From: Tubiluchus corallicola
Taxonomy: Eukaryota; Priapulida; Priapulimorpha; Priapulimorphida; Tubiluchidae
Assembly (NCBI GenBank): GCA_030141605.1
Contig: JAQGDQ010000727.1
Span: 42,886-106,885 of the forward strand
Reading direction: 5' to 3'
Length of the DNA: 64,000 bases
How positions within the stretch are numbered: position 1 is the first letter of the stretch; each line of letters begins with the position of its first letter. Positions 19,659-30,070 of the stretch are shown piece after piece. A model generated the notes under the pieces. That model did no database searches. It was not told the origin of the DNA and saw only the letters and a list, made by a program, of their open reading frames with translations. The position numbers and the translations under genes were made by a program.

Positions 19659-19687
19659 GTGTAAAGGCCAAAGTGTTGCCTTTACAC
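19659..19687. terminator. Hairpin between convergent genes
   Basis: A perfect 10-bp stem, GTGTAAAGGC (19659-19668) and GCCTTTACAC (19678-19687), sits between the acyltransferase stop and the end of the opposing gene. It lacks a strong U-tract on either side, so intrinsic termination is likely but not certain. Confidence 0.55.
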
Positions 19688-19701
19688 AAAAAATACATAG
19701 T

Positions 19702-20268
19702 TTAAAACTTATATCCTACAGCTATGTGAATATAGTCTTCGGTAAAAACTTTTACTGGATCTGCAAAGTTGAACCCATAACGTACATCAAAAGTAAATTT
19801 AAGGAAATCTGCTCCAAGTCCTGCTTGCATGCTTATACTTGGAGAGTTTATGCTCTCTCCCACATCAATATTGTCATCAATATTGTGTTCTTTCACTTTG
19901 TCATCTCCTTTTAGATAGAAAGAGAATACAGGTCCTGCCATTAATCTTACATTGAGTTTTTTCATATTAATCATACGCCAACCTACAAGAAGGGGCACAT
20001 CTATCGCAGAAAGGTCTACCTCCGTTTTTCGATCATGAATAGTATATTCCGTTTTAGTGTTAGAGTAATACACCTCTGGTTGAAACAGCAAAACAGGTAA
20101 GTTAATTCTGACAAATGCTCCAATAGCAGTCCCCGTTTCAGTATTACCACCAGCAGCATCTTGAAAGTTGGTAAAGTTAAGCCCTACTTTTAGCCCCTTA
20201 TCAAAAAGCTCCGCAAAAGCATTGGTGCTTAAAAAAGCAATTATAACTAATAATGTTATTTTTTTCAT
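19702..20268 (-). CDS. Outer-membrane beta-barrel protein (PorT/OmpX-like)
   Basis: After a signal peptide (MKKITLLVIIAFLSTNAFA), the mature protein of about 170 residues alternates hydrophobic and polar residues in strands typical of small Bacteroidota barrels: LKVGLNFTNF, VLLFQPEVYYS, LNVRLMAGPVFSFYL, and the C-terminal strand YIHIAVGYKF ending in phenylalanine. ATG at 20268 is preferred over one 11 codons upstream because it starts the signal peptide. Function is unknown. Confidence 0.72.
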   Translation of the reverse strand: MKKITLLVIIAFLSTNAFAELFDKGLKVGLNFTNFQDAAGGNTETGTAIGAFVRINLPVLLFQPEVYYSNTKTEYTIHDRKTEVDLSAIDVPLLVGWRMINMKKLNVRLMAGPVFSFYLKGDDKVKEHNIDDNIDVGESINSPSISMQAGLGADFLKFTFDVRYGFNFADPVKVFTEDYIHIAVGYKF

Positions 20269-20316
20269 TTTTCTTATTTTTAAAAATTTATTTTTATGCA
20301 AATATATTATAATTAT

Positions 20317-21135
20317 TTATTTAACCCTTTCTGCAATAAACCAAGGATTTAAAAGATTTTTTTTGTTATACTCCAATGGTTTAGAAGTTCCGTGCTGCCT
20401 AACTGTTCCTCCTGAGTATTTGATAACAGCATCTCCCGCAGCAGTATCCCATTCCATAGTACCACCTAAACGAGGATAAATATCAGCAGTGCCTTCTGCT
20501 ATTAGGCACAACTTTAATGAACTACCTTTTGACACAATACTAATGTCTCCATGCTCCTTTTCCAACTTTTCGTAATAATGCTTTGTTTCTTCCGTAAGAT
20601 GAGATCTACTACCAATCACTACTATTTTTTCGTTTCTTTCGACCAAAGGCAATTTTGTTCCTTTCGAAAGCAGCCTTTTCACATCAAGTTTATTAACATT
20701 GGTTACAGGAGCTGTTACTTTTAAGCTGCCTATACTTGCTGTTCCTATATATAAGTTTTCTGAAACAGGTGCATATATCACTCCAAGTACGGGGCGATTC
20801 TCGTATATAAGAGCTATGTTTATTGAAAATTCATCGTTCTTTTTTATAAAGTCAGCAGTGCCATCCAATGGGTCAATCATCCAAAAATATTTCCATTCTT
20901 TTCTTTTTTGATATTTTGTATGAAAACCCTCTTCACTTAATATGGGATATTTTGTTTTTCTAAGAAGGCTCTTTATGGCTCTATTCGAACGCTTGTCTGC
21001 TAAGGTAATAGGAGATTCGTCTTTTTTTAACTTAACAGATATATCCGGAGAATTGTACACTCTTAGTATAGATTTTCCTGCTTTTATTGCTGCTTTTACT
21101 GAGTATTCCAACATTTCTTGGATGTCAACTTTCAT
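20317..21135 (-). CDS. cysQ: 3'(2'),5'-bisphosphate nucleotidase CysQ
   Basis: An IMPase-fold phosphatase of 272 residues. The metal-binding motif DPLDGTADFIKKNDEFSINIALI and C-terminal EWDTAAGDAV with SGG are characteristic of CysQ, which hydrolyses PAP from sulfate assimilation and phosphopantetheine transfer. Other IMPase-family roles are possible. A TATATTTG box lies 47 bases upstream (21183-21190, minus strand) with CAAA, the complement of TTTG, 17 bases further. Confidence 0.87.
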   Translation of the reverse strand: MKVDIQEMLEYSVKAAIKAGKSILRVYNSPDISVKLKKDESPITLADKRSNRAIKSLLRKTKYPILSEEGFHTKYQKRKEWKYFWMIDPLDGTADFIKKNDEFSINIALIYENRPVLGVIYAPVSENLYIGTASIGSLKVTAPVTNVNKLDVKRLLSKGTKLPLVERNEKIVVIGSRSHLTEETKHYYEKLEKEHGDISIVSKGSSLKLCLIAEGTADIYPRLGGTMEWDTAAGDAVIKYSGGTVRQHGTSKPLEYNKKNLLNPWFIAERVK

Positions 21136-21312
21136 AAGCAGTGCATCATTGTTGTTATTACCATATATATTCTAAAAAGGTACAAATATACGATTTTTAG
21201 AGAACACCAAATAAAATACCTGCTATAATACAAAGTAAACTTGTTATTTGCAATTTTCCGTTCAATTATTCTTGGTAGCTATAATAAAATTTGCACTACT
21301 TTTTTTTTAATT

Positions 21313-21385
21313 TTAGCAACCTGTTGTACCTTCTTAATGTGCTTTGCGGTAGAAAGATGATAACGGCAAGATACACTAAGAAAAA
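21313..21385 (+). ncRNA. Candidate structured RNA, copy B
   Basis: Counterpart of 15520-15600. Stem partners here are TTCTTA (21331-21336) with TAAGAA (21377-21382), GTG (21339-21341) with CAC (21374-21376), and CTTTGC (21342-21347) with GCAAG (21366-21370), enclosing AAAGATGATAAC (21353-21364). A poly-T tract and a promoter-like TAATTTTA lie just upstream, as in copy A. It sits in the divergent spacer between cysQ and hppA. It could be an sRNA or part of a leader; no known riboswitch is matched. Confidence 0.35.
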
Positions 21386-21500
21386 ACTATTGTCTGTCTT
21401 GTATCATTAAAACTTTATGTTTTTGAACCTCTTAAAATATTTTCTCATATTATCTTAATAAATAACAATAATTTTTCACTCAATTAATTTAGACTTTACC

Positions 21501-21508
21501 TATATTTG
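21501..21508 (+). promoter_or_regulatory. -7 promoter element of hppA
   Basis: TATATTTG, a perfect TAnnTTTG match, 40 bases before the hppA ATG. It lies downstream of RNA candidate B, so that candidate is probably not the hppA leader. Confidence 0.5.
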
Positions 21509-21548
21509 CATCTTAAAACAAAATTTTTAATTTAAATAACATTAAAAA

Positions 21549-23798
21549 ATGAATGATACAATATTATATCTTTTACCAATAGCGGGATTATTAGGAATCT
21601 TGTATGTGTTTTACAAAAGTATGTGGGTCTCTAAACAAGAGATAGGAGATAAAAAAATGGAACGTATTTCTGAGAATATAGCTAGGGGGGCAATGGCTTT
21701 TCTTAAAACAGAATACAAAGTCTTGGTTTTATTTGTTATTGCATTAGCAATATTACTTAGTTACAAGGGAGGAATAGATACAGATTCGCATCCACTTATT
21801 GCCATATCTTTTATCATTGGAGCTATATGCTCTGGGCTAGCTGGTTTCATTGGGATGAAGATAGCAACTAAGGCAAATGTACGAACAACTAATGCTGCGA
21901 AAACCTCACTTGAAAAGGCTCTTGAAGTAGCTTTTGCAGGAGGTTCTGTTATGGGACTTGGCGTTGTAGGACTAGGTATATTGGGGCTTAGTATATTGTT
22001 TATTGTGTACAATACTTATTTTACCGATATTGTGGTATTACTCAATGTATTGTCTGGCTTTTCGCTTGGGGCATCATCCATAGCATTATTTGCTCGTGTA
22101 GGCGGAGGTATTTATACTAAGGCTGCTGATGTAGGAGCCGACCTTGTGGGTAAGGTAGAGGCTGGTATTCCTGAAGACCACCCATTGAACCCTGCAACTA
22201 TTGCCGACAATGTGGGAGATAATGTGGGAGATGTAGCTGGTATGGGAGCTGACCTTTTCGAATCTTTCGTAGGTTCAATTATTGGAACAATGGTAATAGC
22301 TGCTTCATTTTTTGCACTTCCTGAGTTTTCAGATTTCAAACTGGGAGGTGTGTTACTTCCTCTCACGCTTGGGGCAATAGGTATTATAATGTCTATCATT
22401 GGGACATTTTTTGTGAAAGTAAAGGAAGGAGGCAACCCTCATAAAGCACTTAATAAAGGAGAATTTATTTCTGCTTTTACAATGATAGTTGCTTCTTATT
22501 TTGTAATACAAAAGTTCTTGCCTGGTTCCTGGATAGTTGATGGCAAAGAATATACTTCATTCAACGTATTTATTGCAACTATCATTGGGCTGACAGCTGG
22601 GCTGATAGTAGGTAAGATTACTGAGATGTATACTGGCACTGGCACTAAGGCTGTTACCAAAATTGTAAAGCAGTCGCAAACAGGTACTGCTACTAATATC
22701 ATTGCTGGGTTAGGCATAGGGATGAAATCTACCTTAATACCTATTATTACCATAGTAGCAGCAATGATAGCAGCTTACGAGTTGGCAGGTATGTATGGTA
22801 TAGGTATAGCTGCAGTAGGTATGCTTGCCAATACAGGGATACAGCTTGCGGTAGATGCTTATGGTCCTATATCGGACAATGCTGGAGGTATCGCAGAGAT
22901 GTCGGAACTGCCAAACGAAGTAAGACAACGCACTGATAAGCTGGATGCAGTAGGAAATACAACAGCTGCCATAGGAAAGGGCTTTGCCATAGCATCAGCA
23001 GCACTTACAGCTATCATACTGTTTGCAGCTTTTATACAGCAAGCAAACATTGTGTCTATTGACATAGCCACTCCGCACGTAATGGGAGGTGTACTAATAG
23101 GAGCTATGCTGCCATTTATTTTCTCAGCATTGGCAATGGGTGCAGTAGGAAAAGCAGCAATGGAGATGATACAAGAAGTAAGACGTCAGTTTACTGAAAT
23201 ACCTGCACTTAAAAAAGCACTTGCTATAATGAAAAAATATGATGGCAATGTAGGTAAGGCTACTGCTGAAGAGAAAAAGCAGCTGGATGAGGCATATCAG
23301 GCAGCAGAATACGATGAGTGTGTTGCTATATCTACCAATGCATCTATCAGGCAAATGATATTACCCGGCTTACTTGCAATAGGTGTTCCTGTATGTGTAG
23401 GCTTTTTAGGCGGAGCGGAAATGCTTGGCGGACTAGTAGGAGGTGTTACTGCTACTGGTGTGTTGATGGCCATATTCCAGTCTAATGCTGGGGGGGCGTG
23501 GGACAATGCCAAGAAGATGATAGAAGAAGGGGTAGAGATAGAGGGGAAGAAATATGGAAAAGGGTCGGACTTGCACAAAGCGGCAGTGGTAGGCGACACG
23601 GTAGGAGATCCTTTTAAAGATACCTCGGGACCTTCACTCAATATACTATTAAAATTAATTGCTATTGTGGCTCTCGTATTAGCACCTACATTAGCAACTG
23701 TAGATACTACAACTTCTGCGAAAGAAGAAATTAATGAAAAGGAGATAATACTTAGCAAAGAACAACAAACAATAACAGGACAACTAATAGAAGAATAG
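21549..23798 (+). CDS. hppA: Membrane-bound pyrophosphatase, K+-dependent type
   Basis: An integral membrane ion pump (749 residues, about 16 hydrophobic segments) driven by pyrophosphate. Substrate and magnesium-binding motifs [29 protein letters not shown] and, near the end, [17 protein letters not shown] are intact. The K+-dependence switch region reads [15 protein letters not shown]: alanine where K+-independent enzymes have lysine, so this is the K+-dependent class, which in Bacteroidota commonly pumps sodium (or both sodium and protons). Own promoter and strong terminator. Confidence 0.95.
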   Translation: MNDTILYLLPIAGLLGILYVFYKSMWVSKQEIGDKKMERISENIARGAMAFLKTEYKVLVLFVIALAILLSYKGGIDTDSHPLIAISFIIGAICSGLAGFIGMKIATKANVRTTNAAKTSLEKALEVAFAGGSVMGLGVVGLGILGLSILFIVYNTYFTDIVVLLNVLSGFSLGASSIALFARVGGGIYTKAADVGADLVGKVEAGIPEDHPLNPATIADNVGDNVGDVAGMGADLFESFVGSIIGTMVIAASFFALPEFSDFKLGGVLLPLTLGAIGIIMSIIGTFFVKVKEGGNPHKALNKGEFISAFTMIVASYFVIQKFLPGSWIVDGKEYTSFNVFIATIIGLTAGLIVGKITEMYTGTGTKAVTKIVKQSQTGTATNIIAGLGIGMKSTLIPIITIVAAMIAAYELAGMYGIGIAAVGMLANTGIQLAVDAYGPISDNAGGIAEMSELPNEVRQRTDKLDAVGNTTAAIGKGFAIASAALTAIILFAAFIQQANIVSIDIATPHVMGGVLIGAMLPFIFSALAMGAVGKAAMEMIQEVRRQFTEIPALKKALAIMKKYDGNVGKATAEEKKQLDEAYQAAEYDECVAISTNASIRQMILPGLLAIGVPVCVGFLGGAEMLGGLVGGVTATGVLMAIFQSNAGGAWDNAKKMIEEGVEIEGKKYGKGSDLHKAAVVGDTVGDPFKDTSGPSLNILLKLIAIVALVLAPTLATVDTTTSAKEEINEKEIILSKEQQTITGQLIEE

Positions 23799-23837
23799 CT
23801 GCTTATATAGAACAGCATATCGTTTTATCACGTTTCG

Positions 23838-23870
23838 TAGGGAGTGCAATTTGCATTCCCTATATTTTTT
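23838..23870 (+). terminator. Intrinsic terminator of hppA
   Basis: An 11-bp stem, TAGGGAGTGCA (23838-23848) and TGCATTCCCTA (23852-23862) with one G-T pair and a 3-base loop, followed by TATTTTTT. It ends at the stop codon of the opposing tsaD gene. Confidence 0.88.
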
Positions 23871-24886
23871 CACACCCTCATCCTTGCATCAGGAACTATG
23901 TTTTGATTCGCAAATATTTTCTTTTTATATCTAAAAAACCCTGCTATACCAATCATTGCAGCATTATCAGTAGTGTATTCAAACTTTGGAATAAATAAAT
24001 TCCACTTATGAATTTTAGCCAATTCTTGTAACTTATCCCTCAAGCCACTATTAGCTGAAACGCCTCCTGACACTGCAATTTCTTTAATCCCCAATTCCTT
24101 TGAAGCTAACACAAGTTTATCTACCAAAACTTCCACAATAGTTTGCTGCAAAGAGGCACAAATATCATATCTATTCTCCTCAACAAATTTTGGATTAGCT
24201 TTTAGCTCATCTCTCATAAAATATAGAAAAGCCGTCTTCAACCCACTAAAACTATAATTATATCCATCCATCTTTGGCTTGGTAAAATGGAATGCTAAAG
24301 AATTACCTTGTCTAGCATATTTATCAATAATAGGACCCGCAGGGTAAGGCAAACCCATTACTTTACCACATTTATCAAAAGCCTCCCCAGCTGCATCGTC
24401 AATGGTTTCGCCCAGCACTTCCATATCAAAATAATCCTTTACTAAAATTATCTGAGAGTTTCCTCCTGATACTAAAAGACACAAAAAAGGAAAATTGGGC
24501 TGAGTATCACTTTTATTATTCCCCTTTATGAAATGGGCTAATACGTGTCCCTGCAAATGATTAACGCTCACCAAAGGAATATTTTGCCCCAAGGCAAAAC
24601 CTTTGGCAAAAGAAACACCTACTAAAAGTGAACCTAACAAGCCTGGTCCCGTTGTAACACTTACAGCATCTATATCACTTTTCTTCACATTAGCCTTTTT
24701 AATTGCTAAGTCCACCACGGGAATAATATTCTGATGATGAGCCCGAGAAGCAAACTCAGGTATTACCCCACCATATTTTTCATGAACCTCTTGAGTGGCC
24801 ACTTCATTGGATAAAACTACATTATTTTCCAAAACAGCTGCCGAAGTATCATCACAAGAAGTCTCAATACCTAATATAATACTCAT
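23870..24886 (-). CDS. tsaD: tRNA N6-adenosine threonylcarbamoyltransferase TsaD
   Basis: Universal enzyme that transfers threonylcarbamoyl to A37 of ANN-decoding tRNAs. The ASKHA-fold protein opens ILGIETSCDDTSAAVL, has the metal-binding HLQGH (His110, His114), the phosphate loop LLVSGGNSQI, and a C-terminal AVSGGVSANSGLR. Length of 338 is typical. Divergent from the TamB-like gene with a 50-base shared spacer. Confidence 0.97.
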   Translation of the reverse strand: MSIILGIETSCDDTSAAVLENNVVLSNEVATQEVHEKYGGVIPEFASRAHHQNIIPVVDLAIKKANVKKSDIDAVSVTTGPGLLGSLLVGVSFAKGFALGQNIPLVSVNHLQGHVLAHFIKGNNKSDTQPNFPFLCLLVSGGNSQIILVKDYFDMEVLGETIDDAAGEAFDKCGKVMGLPYPAGPIIDKYARQGNSLAFHFTKPKMDGYNYSFSGLKTAFLYFMRDELKANPKFVEENRYDICASLQQTIVEVLVDKLVLASKELGIKEIAVSGGVSANSGLRDKLQELAKIHKWNLFIPKFEYTTDNAAMIGIAGFFRYKKKIFANQNIVPDARMRV

Positions 24887-24924
24887 TATAAAAACTTTAA
24901 AAAGATAATTATCTCAATTTTTCT

Positions 24925-24932
24925 TAAATTTG
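24925..24932 (+). promoter_or_regulatory. -7 promoter element 4 bases before the tamB-like ATG
   Basis: TAAATTTG matches TAnnTTTG and ends 4 bases before the ATG at 24937, the same geometry as at 1313-1325. It predicts a leaderless message. Confidence 0.5.
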
Positions 24933-24936
24933 TAGT

Positions 24937-27900
24937 ATGGGTAGAACACTTAAAAAAATATTCAAAATATCTTTAAAAATATTATTAGCATTTACTCTGT
25001 TAATAATCATCTTATATGCCCTATTTCTAAGCCCTACAGTTCAAACTTATATCAGTCAAAAAATTGCCAAAAAACTGACTGAACAGCTTGGTGCAAAAAT
25101 AAATATTAAAAACGTTGATATAGGTTCATTTGACGAAATAATTTTAGAAGGACTATATATAGAAGATAAAAAAAATGATACATTGCTCTATGTTGAAAAA
25201 TTAAATGCCAACCTTCGTCAATTATCATTCAAAAAACGTCAAATAACTTTAGATAAGTTAAAATTTAAACAAGCAAATATTAATGTATTTAAACAAGCTG
25301 ACAGCACAATGAACTATCAGTTCATCATAGATTTTATCAAAATTGACCCGGAAAAACAATGGCAAGTAAAAATTAGAAACATAGAATTCTTTGATTCGCA
25401 CTGCACCTATCAAAAATACGACAAGCAACCCAAAAGAAAAGGGATGAATTACAAAGATATTAGAGTTGCAAACATCTCCTTGGAAATAAACAACATTAGA
25501 ATAGAAAAAGGAATCCTTTTCTGCCGTCTAAAAAATATTACCGCCCAAGAAAAAAGTGGATTCAAATTAGAAAGTCTTTCTGCCGAAGTATTAGCAGATA
25601 AAGAAGGCATCTTTATAGACAATCTTATCATAACTACTCCATACAGTCATATCGTAGCCGAAAACTATTCAATGGAATATGAAAATGCAGCAGACTTTCG
25701 AAAATACATAGATAATGTGAAAATGGAAGCAAAATTCAACTCCTCACAGTTAAGTTTCAAAGATCTTTCTTACTTTGCTCCTACATTAGACTCAATAGAA
25801 AATACTGTTACTCTTGCAGGCAACGTATCAGGCTATGTTTCCGATTTAATGGCTGATAGCCTAAACATCAACATTGGAGAAGAATCAAGCATCAATACAA
25901 CATTCCATTTATATGGGCTTCCTAGTAGAGAAAACACACACTATTCAATCATATTTAACGAACTTAACTTTACCACAAAAGACCTAAACACATTAGATTT
26001 ACCCTTTCTCAAAAATAAAAAATTAGACCTACCTCAAAACACCAACAAGTTAGGAGTAGCCACACTCATAGGAAGCATTGAAGGAACTCCTCACGATTTT
26101 TTATTCGAAGGAAAAATAATCTCTAACTTTGGCACATTAAGCACTCAACTAACATTGCAGAAGGAAGATTTTCTAAATACTAATATCAACGGATTTTTAT
26201 CCACTAACAAGTTTGATATTGGAAAAATCGTTACAGCAGATTCTACTTTAGAGACTATCAGTTTCAACAGCCAAGTAAGGGCAACTAATAATAAAAATAA
26301 TGGATTATATGGACAAATAAATGCTCAAATACACAGCTTCATTTTCAATAAATATAAATACAAAAACATAATTATAGATGGGAAATTAGCAGGAGAAAAA
26401 GGAAAAATAAGCCTCAAAGTAAAAGATGATAACATAGATTTAGATATCAATAGCACATACGATAACACAGTCACCAAAGACAAATATATACTATCAGCCT
26501 ACCTCAATAAAGCAAAACTCTATAATCTTAATTTTGACAAAGAAGAACCGGATGCCCATCTAAGTCTTTCTACCTATTCAAAATTCTCCAGCCTTAAAAT
26601 AGACAGTATCATAGGAAAAACATTTATCAATAATCTATCCTTCCAAAATATATACGGAACTTCCAAACTCAATAATATTATTTTAACTGCAACCACCCTC
26701 AATGACAGCACAAAACAAATAAAGCTACAATCAAAACTAATAACAGCTAACATAGAAGGACAATATCACCTCTCTACTATTATTCCTTCTATTAAGAATG
26801 CCTTTATCGGCTATTTACCATCCTTAGACAGCATAACAGCAAGCCCTAAAAACAATTTCAAATACAGCATACAATTCAACCAAAAGAAAGAAACCAATAA
26901 AATATTTTTCAACGGTGTGCAAATAGCTCAAAACACCCTAATAAAAGGAAGTTACAATAGCGAAACTAACAATATTGGACTAAACATCAATTCTGATAAA
27001 ATAAGTTATAACGGCAATATCATAGAAAATTTAAATATCATTATAGACAACGACACCAACAAATTAAATACTAGTTTAAAAACAACAAAAATAACCTTAA
27101 ACAACAACATAAATATTCACAATCTTAATACATCAACACATACCTCCGATAACAAAATAAAACTGAACATCAACTGGAAAAACGAGACCAATTCGGATAT
27201 ACAAAGCGAAATAAAAGCTACTATCAACTTCATTGCACAACAAGAACAGCAAACACCCACAATAAAAATTAACATAGGACACAGCAACTTAATCATCAAA
27301 AATAAATTATGGAACATTAGTGAAAATATTATTATTATAAGCGAAGACAATCTACAAATAAGAAACTTTAGCTTCAAAAATAAGAAAGAAGGCATACACA
27401 TAGAAAGCTTTATTAACCAAGAGTCTGATAATAATGTAAGAATAGATTTTGATAACTTAGACCTTACTAATTTCAACAACCTGCTTGCACTCTATAAAAT
27501 AAACCTACAAGGAATTCTAAAAGGAAACCTCACGCTATTAGACATATATGATAACCCCAGATTATTATCTAATTTGCAAGCCAACGATATGCACATTAAC
27601 AATAACAATATAGGCGATATAAAACTAAAAAGTATCGGCAATAGTGGTAATTCATTGCTAACAATAAACGCAAGCATAGAAAATAACAAAACAAAAAATA
27701 TAGACATTAGAGGGGTATACGATACTAAAAGCAAAAATATAGACTTAAATGCCAATCTGCAAAAATTCAACTTCAAAAACATACAGCCATTATTCTCTAA
27801 AATAATGACAGACATAGATGGGGAAATAGATGGAAAAATCAAAGTATCAGGAAAAATTAACAAGCCCAACCTTAATGGGGAAGCCTACCTCAATAATGCT

Positions 27901-29349
27901 TCAGCTACCATCAACTTTCTAAAAACAAGATATCAGTTCGCCACACCCATAAAAATACAACAATCAAACCTAATACTTGAAAACCTAATATTTAGCGATA
28001 TAGAAGAAAACGAAGGAACATTACAAGGAAAAATCACACACAACAACTTCAAAGACCTACAATTCGATATGAAAATAAAAACCTATAACACGCAAGTACT
28101 TAACACCACAATAAAAGACAATGAAACATTCTATGGAAAAGCTTATGCCTCAGGACAGGCGCATATAACAGGCACACCTACTAAACTCAACTTTAATCTC
28201 AGTGCAAAAACTGAAAAAGGAACAGATATATATATTCCTCTCTTCTCAGAAAAAGCAATAGCAGAAACAAGTTTCATAACATTTATTCAAGCACCAGAAC
28301 AAACACCAGAACAAAACGCTATTAACTTCGCAGGCATAAATCTAAATTTTGATTTAAAAATGACCCCTAGTGCCAAAGTAAACCTCATAATAGACCCTGA
28401 AACACAAAGCGAAATAAAAGGAACAGGCAATGGAGATTTAAAATTACTAATCACACCCACAGAAGGATTTAATATGTACGGAGACTACGATATATCCAAA
28501 GGAGACTATATTTTTTCATTTGAAAACATAGTAAAAAAGAAGTTTTCCATAGAACATGGAGGAACCATAAAATGGGATGGAGACCCATTTAGATCAGACA
28601 TAGAACTAACAGCCAATTACCGACTACGAGCCAACCCTTACATTTTGGCTCCAGAAATAATAAAAACCAATAAGAAAGTTCCCGTTAATCTTGGAATACA
28701 AATTACTGAAAAGCTCCCCAACCCTAACATAGCCTTTATCATAGACCTGCCCAATGCTGACGACAATACCAGAACTTTATTTCAAAACTACCTTGCAGAA
28801 CCAGAAGAACTAAATAGACAGGCACTATCACTACTGCTACTAAACACTTTCTATACAGAAAGCAGCAATGAAAGCACTAGTGGTAATATAGGATCTATCA
28901 CTACAATGGAACTACTCGCCGTTCAACTCAGCAGCTGGCTCTCAAGCACAAGTGACAAATTTGATGTAGGGGTAAGTTATACTCCCAAACAATATGAACA
29001 AGACAAAGAAGACATAGAAGTAGAAATATCAACACAAATACTCAACGAGAGAGTTCAAATAAGTGGAAGTGCAGGCACAAAAAGCAGCCAACAAGAAGAA
29101 GAAAATACCTTTACAGGAGACGTAGATGTAATTATAGACATAAATGAGAAAGGAAACCTAAAACTCAAGGCATATTCACACTCCAATGACAATTTAAATG
29201 AAGAGACATCCCCCACTACGCAAGGAGTGGGAATAACATACACCAAAGAGTTTGATACATTTGGGGAGCTTTTCCAATCGTATTGGAAGAGAGTAGGGAA
29301 ATTATTCCACAAAGAAACCAAAGACACAACTGCAATAAAAACACCTTAA
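24937..29349 (+). CDS. TamB-like translocation and assembly protein (DUF490/AsmA-like)
   Basis: A 1470-residue protein with one N-terminal transmembrane helix (residues about 12-35) and a huge beta-rich body of repeating strands, characteristic of bridge-like lipid-transfer proteins (TamB, AsmA, YhdP). The C-terminal 350 residues carry the TamB signature: GNGDLKLLITPTEGFNMYGDYDISKGDY, then FRSDIELTANYRLRANPY and a serine/threonine-rich end. In Bacteroidota TamB likely spans the periplasm and feeds phospholipid to the outer membrane. No TamA/Omp85 neighbour is present. Asparagine and lysine are very frequent, reflecting AT-rich codons. Confidence 0.88.
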   Translation: MGRTLKKIFKISLKILLAFTLLIIILYALFLSPTVQTYISQKIAKKLTEQLGAKINIKNVDIGSFDEIILEGLYIEDKKNDTLLYVEKLNANLRQLSFKKRQITLDKLKFKQANINVFKQADSTMNYQFIIDFIKIDPEKQWQVKIRNIEFFDSHCTYQKYDKQPKRKGMNYKDIRVANISLEINNIRIEKGILFCRLKNITAQEKSGFKLESLSAEVLADKEGIFIDNLIITTPYSHIVAENYSMEYENAADFRKYIDNVKMEAKFNSSQLSFKDLSYFAPTLDSIENTVTLAGNVSGYVSDLMADSLNINIGEESSINTTFHLYGLPSRENTHYSIIFNELNFTTKDLNTLDLPFLKNKKLDLPQNTNKLGVATLIGSIEGTPHDFLFEGKIISNFGTLSTQLTLQKEDFLNTNINGFLSTNKFDIGKIVTADSTLETISFNSQVRATNNKNNGLYGQINAQIHSFIFNKYKYKNIIIDGKLAGEKGKISLKVKDDNIDLDINSTYDNTVTKDKYILSAYLNKAKLYNLNFDKEEPDAHLSLSTYSKFSSLKIDSIIGKTFINNLSFQNIYGTSKLNNIILTATTLNDSTKQIKLQSKLITANIEGQYHLSTIIPSIKNAFIGYLPSLDSITASPKNNFKYSIQFNQKKETNKIFFNGVQIAQNTLIKGSYNSETNNIGLNINSDKISYNGNIIENLNIIIDNDTNKLNTSLKTTKITLNNNINIHNLNTSTHTSDNKIKLNINWKNETNSDIQSEIKATINFIAQQEQQTPTIKINIGHSNLIIKNKLWNISENIIIISEDNLQIRNFSFKNKKEGIHIESFINQESDNNVRIDFDNLDLTNFNNLLALYKINLQGILKGNLTLLDIYDNPRLLSNLQANDMHINNNNIGDIKLKSIGNSGNSLLTINASIENNKTKNIDIRGVYDTKSKNIDLNANLQKFNFKNIQPLFSKIMTDIDGEIDGKIKVSGKINKPNLNGEAYLNNASATINFLKTRYQFATPIKIQQSNLILENLIFSDIEENEGTLQGKITHNNFKDLQFDMKIKTYNTQVLNTTIKDNETFYGKAYASGQAHITGTPTKLNFNLSAKTEKGTDIYIPLFSEKAIAETSFITFIQAPEQTPEQNAINFAGINLNFDLKMTPSAKVNLIIDPETQSEIKGTGNGDLKLLITPTEGFNMYGDYDISKGDYIFSFENIVKKKFSIEHGGTIKWDGDPFRSDIELTANYRLRANPYILAPEIIKTNKKVPVNLGIQITEKLPNPNIAFIIDLPNADDNTRTLFQNYLAEPEELNRQALSLLLLNTFYTESSNESTSGNIGSITTMELLAVQLSSWLSSTSDKFDVGVSYTPKQYEQDKEDIEVEISTQILNERVQISGSAGTKSSQQEEENTFTGDVDVIIDINEKGNLKLKAYSHSNDNLNEETSPTTQGVGITYTKEFDTFGELFQSYWKRVGKLFHKETKDTTAIKTP

Positions 29350-29441
29350 AAAAAACCAAGCCTCATTAAAAAAAAGAACAAAAGTAGACAACCAATTTAC
29401 CTACTCTGAGAACTAACAAAAACATTAGAAAATCTTACTAG

Positions 29442-30059
29442 CTAAAGAGACTCTTTGAAAAACTTTTTCTGAAAAATAAAAATAATAAAAACACCTACTG
29501 TAATACAAGAATCAGCTATATTAAACACAGGACGAAAGAAAATAAATGATTCTCCTCCCCAAAAAGGCACCCAATTAGGGAGAACAGTAGTTATCAAAGG
29601 GAAATATAGCATATCTACCACCCTACCAAACAAAAATGGAGCATAGCCACCCTCTTCGGGTAAAAATACCGAAACTTCTGCTGGCCAATAACCACTTTCA
29701 TTAAATATCAGCCCATAAAACATACCGTCTATCATATTACCTATAGCCCCTCCCAATATTAAAGACAAGGAAACAATAAATCCAAAATGAGTGCCTTTTC
29801 TAATATTCAAATACAAATAATAAGTAATTGCTAAAATTGCTAAAACCCTAAAAACACTCAAAAGTAGCTTGCCTATATCGCCCCCAAATTCAAATCCAAA
29901 AGCCATCCCATTATTTTCGGTAAAATATATCAAAAACCAATCACCAAAAACCTTATGACTTTCCCCCAAATACATAGTAGTTTTAACCCAAATCTTACTG
30001 GCTTGATCTACTAAAACCACCAAAACTATTATCAACCAAGATTTCACAACAATAGACAT
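29442..30059 (-). CDS. lspA: Lipoprotein signal peptidase LspA
   Basis: Aspartyl protease that removes lipoprotein signal peptides. Four membrane helices are visible, with family motifs VDQASKIWVK (helix 1), TENNGMAFGF, GGAIGNMID, and the catalytic pair in GRVVDMLYFPL and NIADSCITVG. At 205 residues it is longer than E. coli LspA because of a loop before the first catalytic aspartate, usual in Bacteroidota. It is last in the run ileS-traR/dksA-lspA. Confidence 0.95.
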   Translation of the reverse strand: MSIVVKSWLIIVLVVLVDQASKIWVKTTMYLGESHKVFGDWFLIYFTENNGMAFGFEFGGDIGKLLLSVFRVLAILAITYYLYLNIRKGTHFGFIVSLSLILGGAIGNMIDGMFYGLIFNESGYWPAEVSVFLPEEGGYAPFLFGRVVDMLYFPLITTVLPNWVPFWGGESFIFFRPVFNIADSCITVGVFIIFIFQKKFFKESL

Positions 30060-30070
30060 AAGAAAACTAT

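Noticed and set aside
21761-23818. Several long minus-strand frames opposite hppA
   Set aside because: They are mirror frames of a glycine- and alanine-rich gene; none has a ribosome binding site or family resemblance.
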